Source: Mycolicibacterium sp. S2-37
GTDB lineage: Bacteria; Actinomycetota; Actinomycetes; Mycobacteriales; Mycobacteriaceae
DNA: 64,000 nucleotides
Direction: 5' to 3'
Assembly: GCF_017352375.1 (NCBI RefSeq)
Contig: NZ_JAFEVR010000006.1
Span: 186,001 to 250,000, forward strand
Positions 8,321-16,832 of this stretch are shown here, in pieces. A model generated the notes under the pieces. The model ran no database searches. It was not told where the DNA came from and saw only the letters and a list, made by a program, of their open reading frames with translations. The first letter of the stretch is position 1, and every line of letters begins with the position of its first letter. The position numbers and the translations under genes were made by a program.

Positions 8321-9370
8321 ATGACCGCCGAGACCGAAGACGCCATCGTCGTCCGTGGCGCGAACAAGCACTACGGCGATTTCGCTGCGCTGGACAACAT
8401 CGACTTCGAGGTGCCGTCCGGCTCCCTGACCGCGCTGCTGGGTCCCAGCGGATCGGGGAAGTCCACGCTGCTGCGCGCGATCGCCGGCCTCGACCAGCCC
8501 GACACCGGCACCATCACGATCAACGGCCGCGACGTCACCAAGGTGCCGCCGCAGCGCCGCGGAATCGGTTTCGTGTTCCAGCACTACGCGGCGTTCAAAC
8601 ACCTCACGGTGCGCGACAACGTGGCGTTCGGGCTGCGGATCCGCAAGCGCCCCAAGGCCGAGGTGAAGGCGAAGGTGGACAACCTGCTGGAGGTCGTCGG
8701 CCTCGCGGGCTTCCAGAACCGCTACCCCAACCAGCTCTCCGGTGGCCAGCGTCAGCGGATGGCCCTGGCACGCGCGCTCGCCGTCGATCCACAGGTGCTG
8801 CTGCTCGACGAACCGTTCGGCGCGCTCGATGCCAAGGTGCGCGAGGATCTGCGGGCCTGGCTGCGCCGGCTGCACGACGAGGTGCACGTGACCACCGTGC
8901 TGGTGACCCATGACCAGGCCGAGGCGCTGGACGTCGCCGACCGGATCGCCGTGCTCAACAAGGGCCGCATCGAGCAGGTCGGCTCGCCCACCGCGGTGTA
9001 CGACACCCCGGCCAACGCATTCGTGATGTCCTTCCTCGGCGCGGTGTCATCACTGAACGGGACCTTGGTGCGGCCCCACGACATCAGGGTCGGGCGCAAC
9101 CCCGAACTGCCGATCCACGAGAACGAATCCGTGCGGTCGACCGGTGTGGTCAAGGCGACGATCGACCGGATCGTGGTGCTGGGCTTCGAGGTGCGCCTGG
9201 AGCTGACCAGCGCCGCCACCGGCGCTCCGTTCACCGCGCAGATCACCCGGGGTGATTCCGAAGCGCTGGGATTGCGCGAGGGGGAGATCGTCTACGTGCG
9301 CGCCACCAGGGTTCCCGAGATCCCGGGGGGTACCGAGTTGCCGAGGACCGACGAGCTGACGTCGGCCTGA
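8321..9370 (+). CDS. cysA: Sulfate ABC transporter ATPase CysA
   Basis: A 349-residue ATPase that powers sulfate/thiosulfate import. The nucleotide-binding domain (residues 1-235) has Walker [10 protein letters not shown], the Q-loop FQHYAAF, the signature [15 protein letters not shown], Walker [13 protein letters not shown] and the switch histidine in [13 protein letters not shown]-terminal TOBE-type regulatory domain follows (about residues 240-340). ATG 8321 is preceded by GAAGAGGA; the longer in-frame opening from 8276 overlaps cysW and adds residues not seen in the family. Last gene of the operon. Confidence 0.95.
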   Translation: MTAETEDAIVVRGANKHYGDFAALDNIDFEVPSGSLTALLGPSGSGKSTLLRAIAGLDQPDTGTITINGRDVTKVPPQRRGIGFVFQHYAAFKHLTVRDNVAFGLRIRKRPKAEVKAKVDNLLEVVGLAGFQNRYPNQLSGGQRQRMALARALAVDPQVLLLDEPFGALDAKVREDLRAWLRRLHDEVHVTTVLVTHDQAEALDVADRIAVLNKGRIEQVGSPTAVYDTPANAFVMSFLGAVSSLNGTLVRPHDIRVGRNPELPIHENESVRSTGVVKATIDRIVVLGFEVRLELTSAATGAPFTAQITRGDSEALGLREGEIVYVRATRVPEIPGGTELPRTDELTSA

Positions 9371-9371
9371 T

Positions 9372-10370
9372 TCAGGCCGCCTCGCTGGGCAGGAGGCGGT
9401 GCAGGAGATCGGTCAGGGTCAGCAGGCCGCGCCCGGACGGCCCGTCGACGACGACCAGGTGGTTGCGCGTCTCGCGCATCAGGCGCAGAGCCTCATAGAC
9501 CGGCGTGTCCTCCGGCAGAGTGAACAGCGGACGCATCAGCTCACGTGCCGGGCCGGGGGACGAGAGGCTGTCCCGCACGTGCACCACGCCGATGGTCGCG
9601 GTGCCCTCCCGCACGAACAACCGCAGATGTCCGGTCGCCCGCGCGGTCTGCTGGATCTGCGCCGGTGTGGCATCGGCCGGCACGGCGCTGTGCGCGGCGT
9701 CGCGACGGGCCACCTGGCCGATGGTGAGGGCCTCCAGTTCCAGTGCACTCGTGAGGTTGGCGTGGTAGCGCTCGTCGAGCGTGCCGACGGTGGCGGAATG
9801 CTCGACCAGCTGGCGCAGCGTGCCGGGGTCCTGGGTGTCGGCGAGCTCGTCGACCGGTGTCACGCCGACGCGGCGCAGGCACCAGTTGGCCGCCTGGTTG
9901 AGCCGTCGCAGCAGCGGGCGGGTCAGGAACATGAAGCCGCGCATGGGCAGCGCCAGCAGCGTCGCCGAACGCTCCGGGTGGGCGATGGCCCACGACTTCG
10001 GCGCCATCTCGCCGATGACGAGGTGCAGGAACGTGACGATCAGCAGCGCAAGCAGGAAGCCGCCGACGTCGGCTGCCCACGACGGCGCCCCGGTATCGGT
10101 CAGCAGCGGCGTGATCGCATGATGCACAGCGGGTTTCGTGATCGCGCCGAGCAACAGTGTGCACGCCGTGATGCCCAGCTGGGCACCGGCCAGCAGCAGC
10201 GAGAGTTCGCTGGCGCTGCGTAGCGCAGCCCTGGCCGACACACTTCTGGGGGCGGCGTCCTCGAGCCGACTCCGTCGCGCGGCGATGAGCGCGAACTCCA
10301 CCGCCACGAAAAACGCACTCGAGCCGATCAGCGCGACGGTCACGGCGGCAACGACCCACGGATCACTCAT
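9372..10370 (-). CDS. DUF21/CBS-domain membrane protein (hemolysin C-like)
   Basis: A 332-residue protein with an N-terminal DUF21 (CNNM-type) transmembrane domain of three to four helices (including VAAVTVALIGSSAFFVAVEF and GGFLLALLIVTFLHLVIGE) and a C-terminal pair of CBS motifs (about residues 215-325, ending LTLTDLLHRLLP). Unlike its partner it lacks the terminal CorC/HlyC domain. The start overlaps the end of the upstream partner by 8 bases, so they form an operon, as in the M. tuberculosis pair Rv1842c-Rv1841c. Members of the family are linked to Mg2+/Co2+ efflux; the name hemolysin is historical. Confidence 0.85.
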   Translation of the reverse strand: MSDPWVVAAVTVALIGSSAFFVAVEFALIAARRSRLEDAAPRSVSARAALRSASELSLLLAGAQLGITACTLLLGAITKPAVHHAITPLLTDTGAPSWAADVGGFLLALLIVTFLHLVIGEMAPKSWAIAHPERSATLLALPMRGFMFLTRPLLRRLNQAANWCLRRVGVTPVDELADTQDPGTLRQLVEHSATVGTLDERYHANLTSALELEALTIGQVARRDAAHSAVPADATPAQIQQTARATGHLRLFVREGTATIGVVHVRDSLSSPGPARELMRPLFTLPEDTPVYEALRLMRETRNHLVVVDGPSGRGLLTLTDLLHRLLPSEAA

Positions 10371-11736
10371 CGACGACCTTCCTCACCCCGTCGGTGGTGA
10401 CGGTGACGAACACCGCGGCGGGCACGTGCCGCTCGATCGCCCGGACCTCGGCGGTCAGGAGGCGGGTCGGGGGCGGCCCGTCGGCCAGCAGATCGGCGGC
10501 GTCGGCGGGCAGGTCGATCACGACGGTGTCCCCGGCGTCGGGCAGACCGACCGCGTGTGCGATCACCATCCCGGCCACCGTCTCGTAGTCGCCGGGCGGC
10601 AGCGTCAGGTCGAGTGTGCGCTCGGCTTCGTCGAGCGGCAGGTCCCCGGCGAGCAGCCAGCCGTCGTTCTCGGCGATCACGTCGGCGTCGTGGTCGGAGT
10701 CGTGTTCGTCGTCGATCTCACCCACGAGCTCCTCGGCGAGATCTTCGACCGTCACGACACCGGCGAACCCGCCGTACTCGTCGATCACGATCGCCATCTC
10801 GTCACCGGCGTCGTGCAGCGCGGTGACCACGTTGGACAGCGGCAGCGTCTCGGGCACGATCACCGCCGGGCGACAGTGCGCCGCCGCGGTGTCAGCGGCC
10901 GGCACCGACCCGAGCAGGTCGTGCAGATGGATGACGCCGACAATTTCGTCGTGGTCGGACCTGGTCACCGGATAGCGGGTGTGGCCGAAGGCCATTCGTG
11001 CGAGTACGTCCGACACGGTGTCGCTGTCGGAGACGACGTCGACGCGTGAGCGCGGAATCATGGCGTGCTCGGCGCTGCTCGTGGGGAAGTCCAGGATGCG
11101 GTCCAGCAGGGCGGACAGCTCCCGTGGGATCTCACCGGATTCGCGTGACGCGGCGACGATGTGTTCGAGGTCCCGCGGCGTCGCCGAGTGTTCGACGTCG
11201 TGCACGGGCTCGATGCGCAGCACCCGCAGCAGCAGGTTCGACGACTGGTCGAACAGCCAGATCAGCCAGCCGAACAGCTTCAGGTACATGGTCGTCGAGA
11301 GCGCCAGCCACCGCGCGAGCGGTTCGGGCCGGGCGATCGCGAGGTTTTTCGGGAACAGTTCCCCGAACAGCATCTGCACAATCGTCGACACTGCGATCGC
11401 AGCCAGGCCGCCGATCCCGACGGCCACCGCCGTGGGGATACCGGCACCGCCGAGCAGCGTCTCCAGGCCGCGCCCGATCAGCGGTTCGGCGACATAACCG
11501 ACCAGCAGGCCGGTGACGGTGATGCCGAGTTGGGCGCCCGACAACATGAACGACGTGCGGCGGGTGACGTCCAGCGCCCGCGACGCCGCGCTGTCTCCCG
11601 CCTCGGCACGCGCCTTGAGTCGCGACCTGTCTACGGCCATGTAGGCGAATTCCTGCGCGACGAAGTATCCGGTCAGCGCGGTGATCGCCAGAACGACGAG
11701 AAAACCACCGACAATTCCGATCACGGCGGTCAACAT
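10363..11736 (-). CDS. DUF21/CBS/CorC-domain membrane protein
   Basis: A 457-residue protein: N-terminal DUF21 membrane domain (first helix from about residue 4, VIGIVGGFLVVLAITALTGY; the signature RRTSFMLSGAQLGITVTGLL follows), two CBS motifs (about residues 215-340, including GEIDDEHDSD just after) and a CorC/HlyC domain at the end (GWLLAGDLPLDEAERTLD onward). This full architecture is that of CNNM/MpfA-type magnesium-extrusion proteins. It is the first gene of a two-gene operon with the shorter paralogue. I see no clear promoter in the 215 bases upstream. Confidence 0.87.
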   Translation of the reverse strand: MLTAVIGIVGGFLVVLAITALTGYFVAQEFAYMAVDRSRLKARAEAGDSAASRALDVTRRTSFMLSGAQLGITVTGLLVGYVAEPLIGRGLETLLGGAGIPTAVAVGIGGLAAIAVSTIVQMLFGELFPKNLAIARPEPLARWLALSTTMYLKLFGWLIWLFDQSSNLLLRVLRIEPVHDVEHSATPRDLEHIVAASRESGEIPRELSALLDRILDFPTSSAEHAMIPRSRVDVVSDSDTVSDVLARMAFGHTRYPVTRSDHDEIVGVIHLHDLLGSVPAADTAAAHCRPAVIVPETLPLSNVVTALHDAGDEMAIVIDEYGGFAGVVTVEDLAEELVGEIDDEHDSDHDADVIAENDGWLLAGDLPLDEAERTLDLTLPPGDYETVAGMVIAHAVGLPDAGDTVVIDLPADAADLLADGPPPTRLLTAEVRAIERHVPAAVFVTVTTDGVRKVVDE

Positions 11737-11920
11737 GTGACCGCCATGGGTCTATGAGGTTGCATCGAGTCCTTGCTCGGTGAGGGTGTTCGAACGCCGC
11801 TGCCGACGCGACGGCTACCACTGTACCGGGCGATGTACTGACGACTGGGAGAGTGCTGTGAGGGTGCTGTCAGGGCGTCGAGTGTGTGCACAGGGCGGCG
11901 GGATCGCGGAGTCCGCGCCG

Positions 11921-11955
11921 TGCGTGCACGGTCAGCGCCCTGCGTGCACGCTCAG
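11921..11955. repeat. Tandem 15-bp direct repeat
   Basis: TGCGTGCACGGTCAG (11921-11935) is repeated as TGCGTGCACGCTCAG (11941-11955) with one mismatch and a 20-base period. A weaker relative (TGTGTGCACAGG) lies at 11884. The second copy covers the end of the chelatase gene. The rest of the gap 11737-11951 shows no gene. Confidence 0.5.
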
Positions 11956-12659
11956 GCTGCGGCGACCCTGGACTCGCTGACCGCATCGAAGCGGTCGAGC
12001 ACCGTGGCCGCCACGAGATTGTGTGACCCCAGCGGATCGGCCATCCGAATGCTTTGTGAGGCAGCCCATGTCGTGACGCGATCGGTGATGCGGCCGGGCG
12101 CGAGGAACCACGGCGAGAGGACCAAGCGGTCCGCGCCGCGGGCACGCAGCAGCGCGGCCGCCTCGTCCAGATTTGGGTGCGGACCCGTCGCGAACGCCAC
12201 CTGGGCGCCGGCCCAGCGGGTGTTGCGGGCCAGCGCGGGGGCCACCGTCGCCGTGCCGGCATTGGCCGCGGCGTCCGACGACCCGACGGCGACGACGATC
12301 ACCCCGACCCCGACGTCGTTGGGCGATACGCCGGCCTCGGCCAGCCGCTGGTGGGCCACCGTCAGGAGCGACCTGTCCTCGCCGAGCACGTCCGCAGTGC
12401 GCACCGGCCGGCCCACCGAGCCGATGACCGCGGGGATGTCGACCCGCGCGTGGTAGGCATCGGCGAGCAAGAACGGGACGACAGTGGCGTCACGGGTGTC
12501 GGCGAGGACATCACCCAGACTCGGGGTGCTCTTCTCGAGGAACGCGGCGCGTACATCGAGCCAGGGGCGCAACCGCCGAATCCGGCCCGCGACCGCGTGC
12601 GTGATCGCCGCGGACCGCGGATCGGCACTGCCGTGTGCGGTCAGGACAAGAGTCGTCAA
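11952..12659 (-). CDS. Sirohydrochlorin ferrochelatase (CbiX/SirB type)
   Basis: A 235-residue chelatase with two repeats of the CbiX fold. The N-terminal VLTAHGSADPRS carries the metal-binding histidine, and a second metal-site region lies in FLLADAYHARVDIP. It inserts Fe2+ into sirohydrochlorin to give siroheme, the cofactor of the sulfite reductase encoded in the same operon; the M. tuberculosis counterpart is Che1 (Rv2393). I chose TTG 12659, which overlaps the cysH stop (TTGA) and places the LTAHGS motif right at the N-terminus as usual. ATG 12677 is an alternative that adds six residues. Confidence 0.88.
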   Translation of the reverse strand: MTTLVLTAHGSADPRSAAITHAVAGRIRRLRPWLDVRAAFLEKSTPSLGDVLADTRDATVVPFLLADAYHARVDIPAVIGSVGRPVRTADVLGEDRSLLTVAHQRLAEAGVSPNDVGVGVIVVAVGSSDAAANAGTATVAPALARNTRWAGAQVAFATGPHPNLDEAAALLRARGADRLVLSPWFLAPGRITDRVTTWAASQSIRMADPLGSHNLVAATVLDRFDAVSESRVAAA

Positions 12660-13360
12660 GACGCGTGCAGTCCGCATTCGATCTTGCCGGTGCCCGCCCA
12701 GCGACCGCTGCGCGGATCGGATCCGGGCGCCGGCTTCGCGGTGCACGGCAGGCAGCCGATGGACGGATAGCCCTCGTCGACGAGCGGGTTGACCAGCACA
12801 CCGTTGCGGTCGATGTAGTCCTGCATGTCGTCGTCCGACCAGGCGGCCAGCGGGTTGATCTTGACCAGGCCGAACGCCTTGTCCCAGCTGATCAACGGGG
12901 CATTGGCACGCGTCGGCGCCTCGACCCGACGGATACCGGTCACCCACGCCGAGTAGCCGCTCAACGCCTTGCTCAACGGTTCCACCTTGCGCATGCGGCA
13001 GCACTCGTTGGGCTCGCGCGTAAACAGATCCTTCCCGAACAGCGCGTCCTGTTCGGCGACGGTGCGCTCGGGTGCGACGTTGACCACATTGACGTCGTAG
13101 ACAGCCTGCACCGCGTCGCGGGTGCCGATCGTCTCCACGAAGTGGTAGCCCGTGTCGAGGAACAGCACGTCGACACCCGGCCGCACTTTGGCGGCCATGT
13201 CGACGAGCACCGCGTCCTGCATGTTCGATGCCACGATGTAGTTGCCGGCGAAGTTCTCGTCGGTCCAGCGCAGCAAATCGTCCGCACTGGCGTCCGGGCC
13301 GAGTTCGGCCGCGCCGCGCTCAGCCAGGTCCTGCAAGCTGGTCTCAGAAATCACTGTCAC
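12656..13360 (-). CDS. cysH: Adenylylsulfate (APS) reductase CysH
   Basis: A 234-residue PP-loop reductase that converts adenosine 5'-phosphosulfate to sulfite with thioredoxin as electron donor. The paired cysteines in NECCRMRK and the CLPC motif coordinate a [4Fe-4S] cluster, which marks the APS-using rather than PAPS-using type. The C-terminal ECGLH carries the catalytic cysteine. GTG 13360 overlaps the sirA stop (GTGA) and is preferred to the longer in-frame start at 13393. Middle gene of the sirA-cysH-chelatase operon. Confidence 0.95.
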   Translation of the reverse strand: MTVISETSLQDLAERGAAELGPDASADDLLRWTDENFAGNYIVASNMQDAVLVDMAAKVRPGVDVLFLDTGYHFVETIGTRDAVQAVYDVNVVNVAPERTVAEQDALFGKDLFTREPNECCRMRKVEPLSKALSGYSAWVTGIRRVEAPTRANAPLISWDKAFGLVKINPLAAWSDDDMQDYIDRNGVLVNPLVDEGYPSIGCLPCTAKPAPGSDPRSGRWAGTGKIECGLHAS

Positions 13361-15036
13361 CTCAGGTCCGCCTCGTCTGCTCGTAGTGCCCACGTAGCGA
13401 AACGCTCGCCCTGCTCTCGTTGTTTCACAAAATTGCGGACGACCCGCTCGATGTAGTCACCGAGCTCGGTCGCGAGCACCTTGTGCTGGCGCAGCTTGCG
13501 CCCGAAACCGCTGTCCAGGCCCAGGCTGCCGCCGAGGTGGACCTGGAAACCCTCCTCAGGGCCGTTGCCGTCGTCGACCATCTGGCCCTTGAACCCGATG
13601 TCCGCGACCTGGATGCGGGCGCACGAGTTGGGGCAGCCGTTGATGTTGATGGTGACGGGGACGTCGAGCTGGGCGTTGATGTCCTCGAGTCGCTTCTCGA
13701 GTTCGGGCACCAGCACCTGCGAGCGGCTCCGGGTCTCGGCAAAGCTGAGCTTGCAGAACTCGATGCCGGTGCAGGCCATCAGGTTTCGCCGCCAATGCGA
13801 CGGTGTCGACGGCAGGCCCAGGGCGTCGAGTCCGGCGCGCAGGTCGTCGAGCTTGTCATCGGGCACATCGAGGATGATCAGCTTCTGGTACGGCGTGAAC
13901 CGGATCCGGTCGGAGCCCGCGGCCTCGGCCAGATCGGCCACCTTGGTCAGGATCGTGCCGGACACCCGGCCCGCGATGGGGGCGACGCCGACCGCGTTGA
14001 GGCCGTTCTTGAGCTTCTGCACGCCGACGTGATCGATGGGGCGGGTCGTCGGCTCGGGCGCCGGGCCGTCGATCAGCGGACGCTTGAGGTACTCCCGTTC
14101 GAGAACTTCTCTGAACTTCTCGACACCCCAGTCCTTGATCAGGAACTTCAGTCGCGCCTTCGACCGCAGTCGCCGGTAGCCGTAGTCGCGGAACACGCTG
14201 ACCACGCCTTCCCAGACGTCGGGCACCTCGTCGAGCGGCACCCAGGCGCCGACGCGCTGACCGAGCATCGGGTTGGTGGACAGCCCGCCGCCGACCCACA
14301 GGTCGAAGCCGGGGCCGTGCTCGGGGTGTTCGACGCCGATGAACGCGACGTCGTTGACCTCGTGCACGACGTCCTGCAGACCCGAGATCGCGGTCTTGAA
14401 CTTGCGCGGCAGATTCGAGTACTCGGGCTTACCGATGTAGCGCTTGACGATCTCGTTGACCGCAGGCGTTCCGTCGATCACCTCGTCGAGTGATTCACCG
14501 GCCAGCGGCGAACCGAGCACGACGCGGGGGCAGTCGCCGCACGCCTCGGTGGTCTGCAGCCCGACCTCGTCGAGCCGCCGCCAGATCTCCGGCATGTTCT
14601 TGACGTCGATCCAGTGGTACTGGATGTTCTGCCGATCGGAGATGTCGGCGGTGTCGCGGGCGAATTCGGTCGAGATGGCCCCGAGCGTGCGCAGGGCTGC
14701 GACGGTCAGCGCGCCGCCGTCGCTGCGGACTCGCAGCATGAAGTACTCGTCTTCGAGCATGTCGGTGTTCTCGTCGCCGGTCCAGGTGCCGTCGAAGCCG
14801 GGCTTGCGCTGCGTGTACAGGCCCCACCAGCGGAACCGGCCGCGCAGGTCGCCCTTGTCGATCGACTCGAAGCCGTTCTTGGCGTAGATGTCCTCGATGC
14901 GCGCCCGGACGTTGAGCGGGTTGTCGTCCTTCTTGGACTGCTCGTTCGGGTTGAGCGGCTCGCGGTAGCCGAGCGCCCACTGACCTTCGCCGCGGGGGCG
15001 CTTCACGGGCTTGGCGGCAGGTTTGGCTGTGGTCAT
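13357..15036 (-). CDS. sirA: Ferredoxin-dependent sulfite reductase SirA (NirA)
   Basis: A 559-residue assimilatory sulfite reductase that reduces sulfite to sulfide. The four cysteines that bind the [4Fe-4S] cluster/siroheme are in CTGIEFC (Cys422 and Cys428) and CPNSC (Cys468 and Cys472). The family halves with ferredoxin-binding and siroheme-binding domains are both complete. M. tuberculosis SirA has an unusual Tyr-Cys crosslink near the active site; the WWGLY and EACGDCPR segments here keep candidate partners. Annotated as nitrite reductase in older records. A cysteine-rich leader ORF lies 118 bases upstream, which suggests control by cysteine supply. Confidence 0.95.
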   Translation of the reverse strand: MTTAKPAAKPVKRPRGEGQWALGYREPLNPNEQSKKDDNPLNVRARIEDIYAKNGFESIDKGDLRGRFRWWGLYTQRKPGFDGTWTGDENTDMLEDEYFMLRVRSDGGALTVAALRTLGAISTEFARDTADISDRQNIQYHWIDVKNMPEIWRRLDEVGLQTTEACGDCPRVVLGSPLAGESLDEVIDGTPAVNEIVKRYIGKPEYSNLPRKFKTAISGLQDVVHEVNDVAFIGVEHPEHGPGFDLWVGGGLSTNPMLGQRVGAWVPLDEVPDVWEGVVSVFRDYGYRRLRSKARLKFLIKDWGVEKFREVLEREYLKRPLIDGPAPEPTTRPIDHVGVQKLKNGLNAVGVAPIAGRVSGTILTKVADLAEAAGSDRIRFTPYQKLIILDVPDDKLDDLRAGLDALGLPSTPSHWRRNLMACTGIEFCKLSFAETRSRSQVLVPELEKRLEDINAQLDVPVTININGCPNSCARIQVADIGFKGQMVDDGNGPEEGFQVHLGGSLGLDSGFGRKLRQHKVLATELGDYIERVVRNFVKQREQGERFATWALRADEADLR

Positions 15037-15154
15037 GATGTGGCTCTCGGTCGGAGCCGGCGTTCAGATCGCGCTGCAGTCCGGGGGCTGTCCGGCGGCG
15101 CAGATCCGTCGGCCAGCTGAGGGGGTCAGGGCTGGGTCCTACAGAATCCGCAAG

Positions 15155-15250
15155 CTACGGCAGACAACAGCTGGTACACACGCGCTTGAAGTCCACGTGG
15201 CGCCGCGTCACCAGCGATACGCGGGTGGTGGAGTTCGGGCCAGCGGTCAC
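15155..15250 (-). CDS. Cysteine-rich leader peptide upstream of sirA
   Basis: On the reverse strand an ORF from GTG 15250 (31 codons), or from the internal GTG 15211 (18 codons), ends at TAG 15157-15155 and encodes a C-terminus Val-Cys-Thr-Ser-Cys-Cys-Leu-Pro. A -10-like CACAAT (15262-15257) lies 6 bases before GTG 15250, which would make the transcript leaderless. Position, length and the consecutive Cys codons near the end mirror the leader in front of subI and match the known mycobacterial class of cysteine-sensing attenuator ORFs. The bases between it and sirA (15037-15154) hold no other gene. Confidence 0.6.
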   Translation of the reverse strand: MTAGPNSTTRVSLVTRRHVDFKRVCTSCCLP

Positions 15251-15256
15251 CCCACG

Positions 15257-15262
15257 ATTGTG
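15257..15262 (-). promoter_or_regulatory. Possible -10 element for the sirA leader
   Basis: CACAAT on the reverse strand keeps the A2 and T6 of the TANNNT consensus and sits 6 bases upstream of GTG 15250. This is a weak match, supported mainly by its spacing. Confidence 0.3.
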
Positions 15263-15350
15263 CCACGCCGAGGCGCACATGCCCTAACCGGGCCATATTT
15301 GCGCTCGCGATGAGCAAAAGTCCGTCGAGGCGGCGGGCTACGCTGGGACC

Positions 15351-15617
15351 ATGACCGTCAAGCAGGTCGCCGGCGGTGTCGTGCACGAGTTGCCGCAGGA
15401 TCTTCGGGATGCACTGGCCGGCAACGACCGCGCACTGGCCGCGTGGGAGGACATCACGCCGCTGGCGCGCAACGAGTTCATCTGCTGGGTCGAGGACGCC
15501 AAACAGCAGAAGACCCGCGAGCGCCGTATCCGCCGCACCCAGGAGGAGCTCGAGGAGGGCAAGCGCAGGCCCTGCTGCTGGCCGGGTTGCAAGCACCGCG
15601 AACGCAACGGGCGGTGA
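15351..15617 (+). CDS. YdeI/OmpD-associated-like small protein
   Basis: An 88-residue protein resembling the C-terminal helical region of the YdeI/OmpD-associated family: DLRDALAGNDRALAAWEDIT, then ARNEFICWVEDAKQQKTRER and RIRRTQEELEEG. The end is unusual, with Cys-Cys and a further Cys/His (PCCWPGCKHRER) that could form a metal site. Family members lack a firm biochemical role. Its stop overlaps the hemW start (GTGA at 15614), so the two are co-translated. Confidence 0.7.
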   Translation: MTVKQVAGGVVHELPQDLRDALAGNDRALAAWEDITPLARNEFICWVEDAKQQKTRERRIRRTQEELEEGKRRPCCWPGCKHRERNGR

Positions 15618-16801
15618 CCGTCCCCACCGTCCCTTCGGCTGCGCCCACCCCGGTGCCCACCCTGTCCGCCACCGCGGGCCGGCCGTTCGGCGTCTACGTA
15701 CACGTGCCGTTTTGTGCGACGCGGTGCGGTTACTGCGACTTCAACACCTACACCCCCGCCGAACTCGGCGGGGCCAACCCGGACGGCTGGCTGGCCGCGC
15801 TGCGCCGGGAGCTGGCGCTGGCCGCCGAGACGCTCGGATCCCCGCCTCGGGTCGAGACGGTGTTCGTCGGCGGGGGCACCCCCTCCCTGCTCGGCGGCTC
15901 TGGTCTGCGTGCGGTGCTCGACGGCGTGCGCGAGCACTTCGACCTGGCGCCCGGCGCGGAGGTGACCACCGAGGCCAACCCCGAGTCGAGCGGACCGGAG
16001 CTGTTCGACACCCTGCTCGACGCCGGCTACACCCGGGTGTCGCTCGGTATGCAGTCCATCGCAAGGCACGTGCTGGCCGTGCTCGACCGGGTGCACTCTC
16101 CGGGGCGGGCGCTGCGCGCGGCCGAGGAGGCCCGCGCCGCCGGGTTCGAGCACGTCAATCTCGACCTGATCTACGGAACGCCCGGGGAGACCGACGACGA
16201 CCTGCGGCGCTCGGCCGACGCCGCGATCGCTGCCGGGGTGGATCATGTCTCGGCCTACGCGCTGGTGGTCGAGGACGGCACCGCGCTCGCGCGAAGAGTC
16301 CGCAGGGGCGAGATCGCCGCCCCGGACGACGACACCCTCGCCGCGCGCTACGAACTGCTCGACGCGCAGCTGTCTGCTGCCGGGCTGCGCTGGTACGAGG
16401 TGTCGAACTGGGCGAGACCGGGCGCCGAGTGCCGGCACAACCTGGGCTACTGGGACGGCGGCGAGTGGTGGGGGGCGGGTCCGGGCGCCCACGGATTCCT
16501 CGGCGACACCCGCTGGTGGAACGTCAAGCACCCGAACACCTACGCCGACGCGCTGGCCCGGGGCGAGCTGCCCGTCGCCGATCACGAGGTCCTCGACGGC
16601 ACCGACCTGCACATCGAAGAGGTGATGCTGCGGCTGCGGTTACGCCGCGGACTGCCGGTGCAGCTGCTGAGCGCCGACGAACGCGAACGGGTCACCGGTC
16701 TGGCCGAGAACGGGTTGGTGCGCGTCGACGGCGACCGCCTGGTGCTGACCGACGGAGGCCGGCTGCTGGCCGACGGAGTGGTGCGCACCCTGCTGGCGTG
16801 A
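15614..16801 (+). CDS. hemW: HemW, radical-SAM heme chaperone (HemN-like)
   Basis: A 395-residue radical SAM protein. The cluster motif is CATRCGYC (Cys34, Cys38, Cys41), followed by VETVFVGGGTPSLLGG and the HemW-type C-terminal domain. HemW proteins were long annotated as oxygen-independent coproporphyrinogen III oxidase but bind heme and deliver it to acceptor proteins; the CxxxCxxC spacing and length fit HemW. GTG 15614 gives the GTGA overlap with the upstream gene; the longer frame from 15443 runs through that gene. In M. tuberculosis the equivalent gene also stands between the sulfite-reduction genes and the mbt cluster. Confidence 0.9.
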   Translation: MTVPTVPSAAPTPVPTLSATAGRPFGVYVHVPFCATRCGYCDFNTYTPAELGGANPDGWLAALRRELALAAETLGSPPRVETVFVGGGTPSLLGGSGLRAVLDGVREHFDLAPGAEVTTEANPESSGPELFDTLLDAGYTRVSLGMQSIARHVLAVLDRVHSPGRALRAAEEARAAGFEHVNLDLIYGTPGETDDDLRRSADAAIAAGVDHVSAYALVVEDGTALARRVRRGEIAAPDDDTLAARYELLDAQLSAAGLRWYEVSNWARPGAECRHNLGYWDGGEWWGAGPGAHGFLGDTRWWNVKHPNTYADALARGELPVADHEVLDGTDLHIEEVMLRLRLRRGLPVQLLSADERERVTGLAENGLVRVDGDRLVLTDGGRLLADGVVRTLLA

Positions 16802-16818
16802 CGCTGATCGCAGCGTCA
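16799..16818 (+). terminator. Hairpin at the hemW stop codon
   Basis: TGACGCTG, a 4-base loop (ATCG) and CAGCGTCA form a perfect 8-bp stem whose first three bases are the hemW stop codon. There is no T-run after it, so it may be a weak or factor-assisted terminator that separates hemW from the polyketide synthase. Confidence 0.4.
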
Positions 16819-16832
16819 CAGGAAACGTTAAG

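Noticed and set aside
15126..15596. 156-codon reverse-strand frame ending near the sirA leader and containing a few Cys
   Set aside because: It runs under the YdeI-like gene and has no family resemblance; the Cys-Cys leader in the neighbouring frame explains the position better.
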